DNA from: Acidovorax sp.
Lineage (GTDB): Bacteria > Pseudomonadota > Gammaproteobacteria > Burkholderiales > Burkholderiaceae_C
Reading direction: 5' to 3'
NCBI GenBank assembly: GCA_031277855.1
Contig: JAITLO010000032.1
Span: forward strand, 62,001-126,000
DNA: 64,000 nt
Under the pieces are notes generated by a model. That model made no database searches and was not told the origin of the DNA. It worked only from the letters and a program-made list of their open reading frames with translations. Shown here piece by piece: positions 18,563 through 27,625 of this stretch; within the stretch, counting starts at the first letter, position 1; the number at the start of each line of letters is the position of its first letter. Made by a program: the position numbers and the translations under genes.

Positions 18563-21500
18563 ATGCGCCGTTTTGAACTGGTCGAAGGAACGGCCAGCAA
18601 GTTCTGGGAAATCGAGCAAAACGACAGCGATCTCAACATCGCCTGGGGCCGCATAGGCACCGCAGGCCAAAGCCAGACCAAGTCTTTTGCCGATGCGGCC
18701 AAGGCCTTGGCGGCGCTGAACAAGCTGGTCAAGGAAAAAACCGCCAAGGGCTATAGCGAAACAGGGAGCGCGGCTTCCGGCGCTGCTGCACCCGCCACCA
18801 CGCCCGCAGCAAGCCCTGCTCCAGCAGCCAAAGCCGCAGCCCCCAAGCCAGCCAAGGCCGCAGCCAGCAAAACCGCAGCAGCCGCACCTGCAGCAGCCGT
18901 GGCGCCTGCTGCAGCAACGGCCCCCACAGAGAGCCTAGACGCGCAGTGCGAGCGCGTGTTCGAAGCCGTGCGCGCCCAGATTGCCGACGGCAGCTTCAAG
19001 CTGGGCCATGATCTGTCGGCCGCCCAGCTCAAGCGCCTGCATGGCGTGAGCGATCTGGGCGCCAGCATGGCCTTCGACCAGCTCAAGTCCACGGGCATGC
19101 TCTACGGTTGGGGCAGCACGGCCAAGGTACAGGACAAGGCCCAGGCCATTGCCAAAGAACTGGGCGAGGAAAGAGCACAGCACCTGGCCGAAATGGCCAG
19201 CCAGCCCCAAGCAACGACCACCGCCGTGGCCGACGCCGGCACACCGCCCTGGGCCCAGGGCGAGCTGCTGCGCCTGCCTGCCGGCCTGCGCAATCTCGCC
19301 TATGCCACGCGCCGCCACCCGCAAAAGCCCCCACTGCCCAGCGCGGCTGCGGCCTGGCATCTGGTGCGCCCCATGGCCAAGGACAACGGCCGTGTCGATC
19401 TGGCCGGCTGTGAGCCTCTGCTGCGCCCCGCGCTGGAGCGCCAGCTCTCGCGCCTGACCCTGGCCGAGCCTGCGGCCGACATCGAAGCCGACACCCTGCT
19501 GCTGGCCCGCGCCATGGGCACGCGCCGCTACCACGGCGATGCCGAAATCGGCAGCCACCTCATCAACTACCTGGTGGCCCAGTACGGCCTGCCCGGTGCC
19601 ATGGACATTTACCTGGCGTCCCAGCAAATCCAGGTCAGCAGCAGCTATGACAGCAAGACCAAGGGCCATGTCAGCACGCTCAGCTACACCGTCACCAGCC
19701 CGGTCTCTGACAGCTGGTATGGCCCCCTGGGTCAGACCGAGGAGCAGATGCGCAAGCACCTGTCGGCCGCCCCCGAGGAAGAGTGGCAGGTCTGCGCCGA
19801 GAAGATTGCCGCCGCCCTGCCCACGCTGCACCCCAGCCGCAAGACCGCCGTGGTTCTGCTGGTGCCGGAATGCAGCGACATGAGCCATGCACTGGCCTTT
19901 GAGCTCACGGCCGAAAAAGACACCCCCGAAAACGCGCACTGGCTGCTGCTCACGGTCACCGACCCTGCCGCCATCGCGGCCCTGGTCAAGGTCAAGCAAA
20001 GCTATTCCAGCGGCCTGTGGGACAACCAGCGCATGGTGGCCACCTTGCTGCTGGAACGTGGACTGGATGCCATTGCGCTGCTGGAACGCGGCGCGGCCCA
20101 GGATGAGGCCGGCGATGCCCTGGCCGCCATGGGCACGCCCGAGGCCGTGACCGCACTGGCCCGCGTGGCCAGCGGCTCCAAGGGTGCGCTGGCGCGCCTA
20201 GCTCTGGCAGTGGACCGCTGGCCATTGGCGGCCATGGTGGCCCTGGCCAAGCTGATTGCCTCGGGCGGCAAGGACGCCGGCTTCCTGACCCCCAGCCTCA
20301 CGCGGCTGCTGCGCGCCCACAGCGGGCAGGTCGATGCGCTGCGCCCCTGGCTGGACAGCGCGGCCCAGGCCAGCATAGACCGCCAGTTGGCCCTGCTGGC
20401 CGGCCCCGCTGAAGTGGCCACCATGAGCGAGCTGCCCCAGGTGCTGGCCGCGCCGCCCTGGCAAGCCAAGGTGCAAAAAAAGGCTGCCACCGCCCTGGCG
20501 CTTGCGCCTTTGACGCTGGAGCCCGTGGAGCAATGGGCCGACGGCGCGCGCGAGCAGGCGCTGCAGCTCAACCAATGGGAGCAAAAGCGCTTTGACAGCG
20601 CCAGCAAGAACGTACTGGAGCTGGTGGACCGGCTGGGCTTTGACGACAACAAAAAACAGTTCAAGCACCTGCTGGAAAACGCCGCCGCAGCCATACGCCA
20701 GCGCGACACAGAGGCCTTGATCGCGGCCTGGCGCGCCATGGTGGAGCAGCGCAAAAAAGAGCGCTACTACTGGTTTTACTTCTACGCCGAATACATCAGC
20801 CTGCTGCCCGAGGAGATGGCCGCCCCGTTCTGGAATGCCGTGGCCGGCGAAGCCACGGACACGCGCGGCGTGGACTTCATGGCCGCCAAGCTGGGCCTGG
20901 CCGGGCTGCCCGGCCTGCTGGCCATGGCGCGCAGCAAGCCCAGCGAGAACCTGGAGCTGGCGCTGAACTTTGGCGCCGTGGAGCTGGCTGCCCCTGCGGC
21001 CCGGGCCTTTGCCAAGCTCAAATCGCTGCGCGACGCGGGCCGCCAATGGCTGCTCCGCTACCCCGAGTACGCGGCCTGCGCCCTGCTGGCTCCGGCCCTG
21101 GGCAAGCCCGGCGAGGCCCGCGACTGCGCAGGCTCGGCCCTGCGCCTGCTGCAGGCCAACGGCCATGCGGCCTTGCTGCAAGAGGTGGCGACGCGCTATG
21201 GCCGCGAAGACGTGGTGAGCGCCCTGCAAGCCGTGCTGGATGAGAACCCGCTGGACCGTTTTCCCACCAAGCGCGCCAAGTTGCCCGAGTGGTGGCAGCC
21301 ACGCGGCTGGCGCCGCCCCGTACTGCAAAACGATAAGGCCCTGCCCGACGAGGCCCTGGACGCCCTGGGCCAGATGCTGGGCTTTCCCACCAACGAAGAG
21401 GTGTATGCCGGCATTGCCGACGTACAGGCTGCCTGCACGCGCGAATCGCTGGCCGACTTTGGCTGGGACGCTTTCAGCGCCTGGCTGGAGGCCGGTGCCC

Positions 21501-22750
21501 CCAGCAAGGAAGGCTGGGCGCTGACGGCCCTGGGCCTGCTGGGCACGGACGAGACCGCGCGTAAGCTCACCCCCTTTATCCGCACCTGGCCCGGCGAATC
21601 GGCCCATGCCCGCGCCGTCACCGGCCTGGATGTGCTGGCCGGCATTGGCACCGATGTGGCGCTGATGTTGCTCAATGGCATTGCACAGAAGATCAAGTTC
21701 AAGGGCCTGCAGGACAAGGCCCGCGAAAAAATCCAGGCCATTGCCGAAGCCCGGGGCCTCTCTACCGAGGAGCTGGAAGACCGCCTCGCCCCCGACCTGG
21801 GCCTGGACGCCCAGGGCACCTTGAAGCTCGACTTTGGCCCACGCGCCTTTGTGGTGGGCTTTGACGAAACGCTCAAGCCCTATGTGCGCGAGCTGGACGC
21901 CGACGGCCGCCCCGGTGCACGCCTGCCCGATCTGCCCAAGCCCAAGAAGAGCGATGACGCCACCCTGTCCAAGGAGGCGACCGAGCGCTTCAAGCTGCTG
22001 AAAAAAGATGTGCGCACCATTGCCAGCCAGCAGCTGCTGCGCCTGGAAGTGGCCATGTGCGCGCGCCGCCGCTGGACGCCTGAACTGTTCCGCACGTTCC
22101 TAGTCGAGCATCCGCTGGTGCGCCACATCGTGCAGCGCCTGATCTGGGGCGTGTACGCGCTGCCGGGCCAGAGCAGCTATGGTGGCCAGCTGCAGGCCTG
22201 CTTCCGCGTGGCCGAGGATGGCAGCTTCACCACGGCCGAGGACGATGACTTCGAACTGCCCGAGGGCGAGAACATCCGCATCGGCGTGCCCCATGCACTG
22301 GAGCTGTCGGCGGCTGATGCCGCCGCCTTTGGCCAGGTGTTTGCTGACTACGAGCTGCTCCAGCCCTTTGCCCAGATTGGCCGCGACACCTATACGCTGA
22401 GCGAAGACGAAGCCAAGGCCCTCAAGCTCGAGCGCTGGAAGGGCGCCAAAGTGCCCACGGGCCGCGTGCTGGGCCTGGTCAACAAGGGCTGGCGCCGTGG
22501 CCAGGCCCAGGACGGCGGCGGCATCTGGTACTTCACCAAGCCCCTGGGCCAGCACAAGGTCATCGAGCTGTATCTGGACCCGGGCATCATCGTCGGCATG
22601 GTGGACGAATACCCCGAGCAGGAGCTGGGCGACGTCCATGTGGGCAAGCCCGCCTCCTGGGGCGAGATCGACAAGCCCGAGGCCTTCACCCTGCTCGATG
22701 CGATCTCGGCCAGCGAGTTGATCCGTGACCTCGAGGCGCTAAAAGGATGA
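18563..22750 (+). CDS. WGR domain/DUF4132 protein (MolR/YehI-like)
   Basis: A 1395-residue protein. Residues 1-65 form a WGR domain (WEIEQND..LNIAWGRIGTAGQ), a fold that binds nucleic acid ends in PARP proteins. It is followed by an Ala/Pro/Lys-rich linker (about 70-130). A long helical-repeat region leads to a C-terminal part that I recognise as DUF4132 (from about LPEWWQPRGWRRPVL). The arrangement matches E. coli YehI and MolR, whose function is unsettled. The ATG at 18563 has AAGGAAG upstream. It is the first gene of a five-gene unit with AAA+, DUF5682, VWA and SWIM proteins in the same order as the yeh genes. Likely a target-recognition or scaffold component; this is inference. Confidence 0.85.
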   Translation: MRRFELVEGTASKFWEIEQNDSDLNIAWGRIGTAGQSQTKSFADAAKALAALNKLVKEKTAKGYSETGSAASGAAAPATTPAASPAPAAKAAAPKPAKAAASKTAAAAPAAAVAPAAATAPTESLDAQCERVFEAVRAQIADGSFKLGHDLSAAQLKRLHGVSDLGASMAFDQLKSTGMLYGWGSTAKVQDKAQAIAKELGEERAQHLAEMASQPQATTTAVADAGTPPWAQGELLRLPAGLRNLAYATRRHPQKPPLPSAAAAWHLVRPMAKDNGRVDLAGCEPLLRPALERQLSRLTLAEPAADIEADTLLLARAMGTRRYHGDAEIGSHLINYLVAQYGLPGAMDIYLASQQIQVSSSYDSKTKGHVSTLSYTVTSPVSDSWYGPLGQTEEQMRKHLSAAPEEEWQVCAEKIAAALPTLHPSRKTAVVLLVPECSDMSHALAFELTAEKDTPENAHWLLLTVTDPAAIAALVKVKQSYSSGLWDNQRMVATLLLERGLDAIALLERGAAQDEAGDALAAMGTPEAVTALARVASGSKGALARLALAVDRWPLAAMVALAKLIASGGKDAGFLTPSLTRLLRAHSGQVDALRPWLDSAAQASIDRQLALLAGPAEVATMSELPQVLAAPPWQAKVQKKAATALALAPLTLEPVEQWADGAREQALQLNQWEQKRFDSASKNVLELVDRLGFDDNKKQFKHLLENAAAAIRQRDTEALIAAWRAMVEQRKKERYYWFYFYAEYISLLPEEMAAPFWNAVAGEATDTRGVDFMAAKLGLAGLPGLLAMARSKPSENLELALNFGAVELAAPAARAFAKLKSLRDAGRQWLLRYPEYAACALLAPALGKPGEARDCAGSALRLLQANGHAALLQEVATRYGREDVVSALQAVLDENPLDRFPTKRAKLPEWWQPRGWRRPVLQNDKALPDEALDALGQMLGFPTNEEVYAGIADVQAACTRESLADFGWDAFSAWLEAGAPSKEGWALTALGLLGTDETARKLTPFIRTWPGESAHARAVTGLDVLAGIGTDVALMLLNGIAQKIKFKGLQDKAREKIQAIAEARGLSTEELEDRLAPDLGLDAQGTLKLDFGPRAFVVGFDETLKPYVRELDADGRPGARLPDLPKPKKSDDATLSKEATERFKLLKKDVRTIASQQLLRLEVAMCARRRWTPELFRTFLVEHPLVRHIVQRLIWGVYALPGQSSYGGQLQACFRVAEDGSFTTAEDDDFELPEGENIRIGVPHALELSAADAAAFGQVFADYELLQPFAQIGRDTYTLSEDEAKALKLERWKGAKVPTGRVLGLVNKGWRRGQAQDGGGIWYFTKPLGQHKVIELYLDPGIIVGMVDEYPEQELGDVHVGKPASWGEIDKPEAFTLLDAISASELIRDLEALKG

Positions 22751-22930
22751 CCCCCTGTGCGGCTGCGCCGCTTCCCCCTGAAAGGGGGACGACAGCCTCG
22801 CTGCGGGGCGGCCCTTGCTCGCTGTCCCTGAGCTGGACCGCCCCGGTTTTGTGCGCTGCGCCCGACTTTGCTCCCTCGCCCCTTTGGGGAGAGGGTGGGG
22901 GTGAGGGGCGGCCCGCCATCGTGCAGGGCA
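22751..22930. repeat. Composite intergenic repeat inside the yeh-like operon
   Basis: The 225-base gap before the MoxR gene holds two unrelated repeat-like elements. The first is GCGGCTGCGCCGC...CCCCCTGAAAGGGGG...CCTCGCTGCGGGGCGGCCC, of the kind scattered through Comamonadaceae genomes. The second, at about 22873-22910, is CCCTCGCCCC-TTTGGGGA-GAGGG..GGGGTGAGGG, a REP-like hairpin. Both can form stems in the transcript. No coding signal was seen. Confidence 0.6.
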
Positions 22931-22975
22931 CAGCTTCGCCCCAGCCTTGCCCCATCACCCCAACGAGAAATTTGT

Positions 22976-24097
22976 ATGGCGACTTCACGTAAATCGACAT
23001 CCAGCGCGGCCCAGCCCACGCTGCAGCGCCCACCGGCGGAAATCCAATATGCGGCCCAACTGGCACAGCTCCAGGCCCAGGATGCGGACCAGCCGCGCCC
23101 GCCGGGCTGGCGGCTCAGCCTCAAGGCCGCTCGCAGCTTTATTTTGGGCGATGCGACTCTGGGCATTGCGCCCAAGATCGTGGCCCCCGTGGCCAGCATT
23201 GAGCGCATGCTGGTGACCCTGGCCACGGGCCGGGGCTTGATGCTGGTGGGCGAGCCGGGCACGGCCAAGTCCATGCTGTCCGAGCTGCTGGCCGCAGCCG
23301 TCTGCGGCAGCTCCACGCTGACCATCCAGGGCGGCGCCTCCATCACCGAAGACCAGATCAAATACGGCTGGAACTACGCCCTGCTGATCAACGAGGGCCC
23401 CAGCCCTCGCGCCCTGGTGCCAGCCCCGCTCTACCAGGGCATGCAGGCCGGGCAAATCGTGCGCTTTGAAGAAATCACACGTGCCCCGCTGGAGGTGCAG
23501 GACTGCCTGCTGGGCATGCTGTCCGACCGCGTGATGGCAGTGCCCGAGCTGGCCGGCGAGCACGGCATGCTCTATGCCCGCGAGGGTTTCAACATCATTG
23601 CCACGGCCAACACGCGCGACCGCGGGGTCAACGAAATGAGCGCCGCACTCAAGCGCCGCTTCGACTTCGAGACCGTGTTCCCCATTCTCAACTTCGACAG
23701 CGAGCTGGCCCTGGTGCAAGAGGCCAGCGCCCGCCTGCTGGCCCAAAGCGGCATTCCGCAAACGCTGCCCGCGCCCGTGCTGGAGCTGCTGGTCACCACC
23801 TTCCGCGATCTGCGCGGCGCCGGTGACAGTGGGGGCGGCGGCGCCATGGACAAGCTCAGCGCCGTGATGTCCACAGCCGAGGCCGTGAACGTGGCCCATG
23901 CCGTGGGCGTGCGCGCCTGGTTTCTGGAGCAGCGCGAGGGCTCGCCCCAGGACCTGGTGGACTGCATTGCCGGCACCGTGGTCAAGGACAATGCCGATGA
24001 CCGCGCCAAGCTGCGCCGCTACTTTGAGCAAAAGGCGGCCAAGCGCCAGGGGCTGCATTGGAAGGCTTACTACGAAGCAAGACATAGGCTTCCATGA
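22976..24097 (+). CDS. MoxR-family AAA+ ATPase (YehL-like)
   Basis: AAA+ chaperone-like ATPase of 373 residues from the ATG at 22976. Walker A GEPGTAKS lies at about residues 92-99 and Walker B-like VRFEEI at about 162-167. The sensor region has NIIATANTRDRGVNEMSAALKRRFDFE with Arg finger candidates. MoxR ATPases typically act on a VWA partner and remodel metal-dependent complexes; that partner is two genes downstream. The stop overlaps the next ATG (ATGA). Upstream it is separated from the WGR gene by the repeat-bearing gap. Confidence 0.92.
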   Translation: MATSRKSTSSAAQPTLQRPPAEIQYAAQLAQLQAQDADQPRPPGWRLSLKAARSFILGDATLGIAPKIVAPVASIERMLVTLATGRGLMLVGEPGTAKSMLSELLAAAVCGSSTLTIQGGASITEDQIKYGWNYALLINEGPSPRALVPAPLYQGMQAGQIVRFEEITRAPLEVQDCLLGMLSDRVMAVPELAGEHGMLYAREGFNIIATANTRDRGVNEMSAALKRRFDFETVFPILNFDSELALVQEASARLLAQSGIPQTLPAPVLELLVTTFRDLRGAGDSGGGGAMDKLSAVMSTAEAVNVAHAVGVRAWFLEQREGSPQDLVDCIAGTVVKDNADDRAKLRRYFEQKAAKRQGLHWKAYYEARHRLP

Positions 24098-26511
24098 GCG
24101 CTCCAGAAATCATTGGTGTGCGCCACCACAGCCCGGCCTGTGCGCGCCTGGTGGCACAGCGCATACGCGCGCTGCGCCCGGCCTTTGTGCTGATCGAGGG
24201 CCCGGCAGACTTCAACGCGCGCCTGGATGAACTGGCCCTGCCCCACCAGTTGCCAGTGGCCATCTACAGCTATCTGTCCACAGGTGAAGTCCACCACGGC
24301 TCCTGGTCGCCCTTTGCCGAGCATTCGCCCGAATGGCAGGCCCTGGTCGTGGGCCGCGAGACGGGGGCGCAGCTGCGCTTTATCGACCTGCCGGCCTGGC
24401 ACAAGGCCCTGGGCCAGCTGGAAAACCGCTATGCCGATGTGGCCGACGCCGAGCACGAGCGCCAGGCAGAGGCTTACGAACAGGCGCTGGAGCAGCAGCT
24501 GTCGGTGCAAGGGCGCGATGCGCTGTGGGACCATTTGTTCGAAGACACGCTCGAAAACGACGATGAGGATGAGGAGCTGGCACAGCGCCTGTCCACCTAC
24601 TTCGCCCACCTGCGCCCGGCGCACACGCCCGGCTCACTGGGCAACCAGCAGCGCGAGCAAATGATGGCCCGCTGGATCGCCTGGGCCATGGCCCAGAGCG
24701 CCGGAGCTGTGCTGGTGGTGTGCGGGGGCTACCACGCCCCGGCGCTGGGGCGGCTGTGGACCGAGGTGTCCGCAGAACTTCCGGAAACGCCGCTGCCTGA
24801 TTCCACTACGGAATCAGGAGCTATCAGCGCTGACGGGTCAAGCGATGCACCGCGTTTTGGCTCATTTCTCGTACCCTATACCTTCAAGCGCCTGGATGCG
24901 TTTGCCGGCTATGCCGCGGGCATGCCCTCGCCCACCTGGTACCAGTGGCTGTGGGAGCATGGCAGCGAGGGCGCGGCCCGGCGCGCGCTGCAGGCCGTGC
25001 TGGGCCGCATGCGTGACAAAAAACTGCCGGCCTCCACCGCCGACCTGATGGCCGTGCACGGCAAGGCCCTGGGGCTGGCGCGGCTGCGTGGCCATGCCCA
25101 GCCGCTGCGCTGCGATTGGTTGGACGCCCTGGCCGGTGCCCTGGTCAAGAACGCGCTGGATGCCCCCCTGCCCTGGTCTTACCGTGGCCCGCTGCGCCCG
25201 GGCACAGACCCCGTGCTGGTGTTGGCCATGGATGTGCTGGCAGGCGATGCCACGGGCCGCCTGGCCCCCGGCACACCCCAGCCGCCGCTGGTGACCGCCG
25301 TGGCCGCCGAGCTGGAGGCCCTGGGCATACCCCAGCGCGGCACGCTCCAGCTGGATTTGCTCTCCGAGGCCGACCGCGCCAAAAGCCGCTTGCTGCACCG
25401 GCTGCAGATACTGGAGCTGCCCGGCATTCGCCGCAGCCAGGGCCCTGAGCTGGCGCTGTCTGCCGAACGCGGCGAGCAGTGGGAACTCCGGCCCGTGCTG
25501 GAGCAGCAGGCCGCACTGATTGAGGCCGGTGCCTGGGGCGCCACGCTGCAGGATGCGGCCCGCGCCAAGCTGGAAGACCAGCTGCGCCGCGCCCAGGGCC
25601 GCATAGAGCCGCTGGCCCAGGGCCTGAACCGCGCGGCCTGGGCCGGGCTTGCCGCATTGAGCGACCGGCTGCTGCACGAGCTGCAGATCGCCGTGGCCAA
25701 CGAGGGCCGCTTTGAGGCCCTGGCCCCGGCCCTGGGACTTTTGCATGTGCTGCTGCACCACGGCCAGGTGCTGGGCATGGCCGGCGCCCCCGTGCTGCGC
25801 GTGGTGGTGCAGGCCGGCTTTGACCGCGCGCTGTGGCTGCTGGAGCCCGCCGCCGTCATCCCACCGGCCGAAATGGAGGCGCACCTGCAAGGCAACAAGG
25901 CGCTGCTGCAGATTGTCAGCGACAAGCTGGCCGCACAGCCCGGCGATGGCCAGGCCCTGGACATTGAGCCGCTGCGCGCCCTGGGCCTGTGGCAGCGCAA
26001 GGCCGCAGACCCCGCTGCCGCGCCCTTAAGCCGTGGCGCGGCCCTGGGCGCGGCCTTCAGTCTTTCAGGACGGGTGAGCGATTCGCAGCCTGGGGCCCAG
26101 AGCGCCGATCTGGAGCAGGCCATGGCCCTGCTACAACAGTTGCCGCCAGCCACGCTGGGCGATGCCCTGGCCGGCCTGCTGGCACTGGCACGCGAGGCCC
26201 TGGCCAGCGAGCCCGGCTTTGCCGCCGGCCTGGACGGCCTGGTGCGCGCACTGGACGGCGCGGACTTTGCCCTGGCCCTGCCCGCGCTGCGTGCGGCCTT
26301 TGCCTGGCTGCCGCCACGCGAGCGCGCCGCCCTGGCCGAGCAGGTCTTGCAGCTGCACCAGGCCACGCATCTGTCCCAGCGCGTGCTGACCGGCCCCTTG
26401 CAGACCACGCTCTCCCCCGAGGAAACCGTCCAGGCCACGGCCTGGGAAGCGCAGGCCGCACAGCGACTGGCGATGTGGGGAATAGACACAGGAATCGAAC
26501 ATGGCCTTTGA
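24094..26511 (+). CDS. DUF5682 family protein (YehM-like)
   Basis: An 805-residue cytoplasmic protein beginning MSAPEIIGVRHHSPACARLV. This N-terminal block with the IGVRHHSP motif and EGPADFN is characteristic of the DUF5682/YehM family that sits between MoxR and VWA genes. The rest is Ala/Leu-rich helix. An insertion-like stretch (about residues 225-250, low complexity) precedes FGSFLVPYTFKRLDAFAGYAAG. It overlaps the upstream gene by 4 bases and the downstream VWA gene by 11, so translation is coupled. The biochemical function is unknown. Confidence 0.8.
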   Translation: MSAPEIIGVRHHSPACARLVAQRIRALRPAFVLIEGPADFNARLDELALPHQLPVAIYSYLSTGEVHHGSWSPFAEHSPEWQALVVGRETGAQLRFIDLPAWHKALGQLENRYADVADAEHERQAEAYEQALEQQLSVQGRDALWDHLFEDTLENDDEDEELAQRLSTYFAHLRPAHTPGSLGNQQREQMMARWIAWAMAQSAGAVLVVCGGYHAPALGRLWTEVSAELPETPLPDSTTESGAISADGSSDAPRFGSFLVPYTFKRLDAFAGYAAGMPSPTWYQWLWEHGSEGAARRALQAVLGRMRDKKLPASTADLMAVHGKALGLARLRGHAQPLRCDWLDALAGALVKNALDAPLPWSYRGPLRPGTDPVLVLAMDVLAGDATGRLAPGTPQPPLVTAVAAELEALGIPQRGTLQLDLLSEADRAKSRLLHRLQILELPGIRRSQGPELALSAERGEQWELRPVLEQQAALIEAGAWGATLQDAARAKLEDQLRRAQGRIEPLAQGLNRAAWAGLAALSDRLLHELQIAVANEGRFEALAPALGLLHVLLHHGQVLGMAGAPVLRVVVQAGFDRALWLLEPAAVIPPAEMEAHLQGNKALLQIVSDKLAAQPGDGQALDIEPLRALGLWQRKAADPAAAPLSRGAALGAAFSLSGRVSDSQPGAQSADLEQAMALLQQLPPATLGDALAGLLALAREALASEPGFAAGLDGLVRALDGADFALALPALRAAFAWLPPRERAALAEQVLQLHQATHLSQRVLTGPLQTTLSPEETVQATAWEAQAAQRLAMWGIDTGIEHGL

Positions 26512-27625
26512 CATTACCGAGCCCCTGCAGCGCTGGCGCTTGCTGCTGGGCGAATCCGCCGAAGCGGCCTGCGGCAGCCTGGGTGAAGAAGCCCAGGCGG
26601 CGGATGCGGCCCTGGACTGGCTCTACGGCCGCGACCCCGAGCGTGCCCAGCGCGGCGAACGCGCGGCAGGACTGGGGCCTTCGGCCCTGTCCACACCCGA
26701 CTGGATCAACACCATCCACCAGTTGTTCCCCCAAGAGGTGATAGAACGGCTGGAGCGCGACGCCGTGGAGCGCTTCGGCATTGACGAGGTGGTGACCAAC
26801 CTCGAGGTGCTGGAACGCATAGAGCCCTCCGAATCGCTGCTGCGCGCAGTGCTGCACACCAAGCATTTGATGAACCCCGAGGTACTGGCCGCGGCGCGCA
26901 AGCTGGTGGCCGAGGTGGTGCGCCGCATCATGGAAAAAATGGCCACCGAGGTGCGCCAGGCCTTTGGCGGCACGCGCGACCGGCGCCGGCGCTCGCGCAT
27001 CAAGATTGCGCGCAACTTCGACTTCAAGCACACGATTGCGGCCAATCTGCACCGCTGGGACCCGAAAAGCCAGCGCCTGTATTTGCAGACCCCGCTGTTT
27101 AACAGCCGCACGCGCCGCCATATCGAGCCCTGGGACATCATCTTGCTCATCGACCAGAGCGGCTCCATGGTGGACTCGGTCATCCACAGCGCCGTGATGG
27201 CGGCCTGTCTGTGGCAGCTGCCGGGCATGCGCACGCGCCTGGTGGCCTTTGACACCGAGGTGGTGGACCTCACCGCCGATGTGGGCGACCCGGTGGAGCT
27301 GCTGATGAAGGTGCAGCTGGGCGGCGGCACCTATATCGCCAAGGCCGTGGGCTATGCCCAGTCGCTGATCAGCAACCCGGCCAAAAGCATGGTGGTGCTG
27401 GTCAGCGACTTTTATGAAGGCGGCAGCGAAAGCGAGCTGGTGCGCCGCGTGCGTGCGCTGACCGAGGCCGGCACCAAGGTGCTGGGCCTGGCCGCGCTGG
27501 ACGCCGAGGCCAAGCCCGCCTACGACCGGGACATGGCTGCGCGCCTGGTGAACGTGGGCGCCCAGGTGGGCGCCATGACGCCGGGCCAGTTGGCCGGTTG
27601 GCTGGCAGAAAAGGTGCAGGCATGA
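26501..27625 (+). CDS. VWA domain protein (YehP/CoxE-like)
   Basis: A 374-residue protein. A helical N-terminal half leads into a basic patch (TRDRRRRSRIKIARNFDFK) and a von Willebrand A domain with an intact MIDAS, DQSGS at residues 218-222. The T and D of the later MIDAS loops are probably in GGGTYIAKA and VLVSDFYEGG. VWA partners of MoxR ATPases bind divalent metal and present substrates. It overlaps both neighbours. In the E. coli yeh cluster the equivalent is YehP. Confidence 0.9.
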   Translation: MAFDITEPLQRWRLLLGESAEAACGSLGEEAQAADAALDWLYGRDPERAQRGERAAGLGPSALSTPDWINTIHQLFPQEVIERLERDAVERFGIDEVVTNLEVLERIEPSESLLRAVLHTKHLMNPEVLAAARKLVAEVVRRIMEKMATEVRQAFGGTRDRRRRSRIKIARNFDFKHTIAANLHRWDPKSQRLYLQTPLFNSRTRRHIEPWDIILLIDQSGSMVDSVIHSAVMAACLWQLPGMRTRLVAFDTEVVDLTADVGDPVELLMKVQLGGGTYIAKAVGYAQSLISNPAKSMVVLVSDFYEGGSESELVRRVRALTEAGTKVLGLAALDAEAKPAYDRDMAARLVNVGAQVGAMTPGQLAGWLAEKVQA

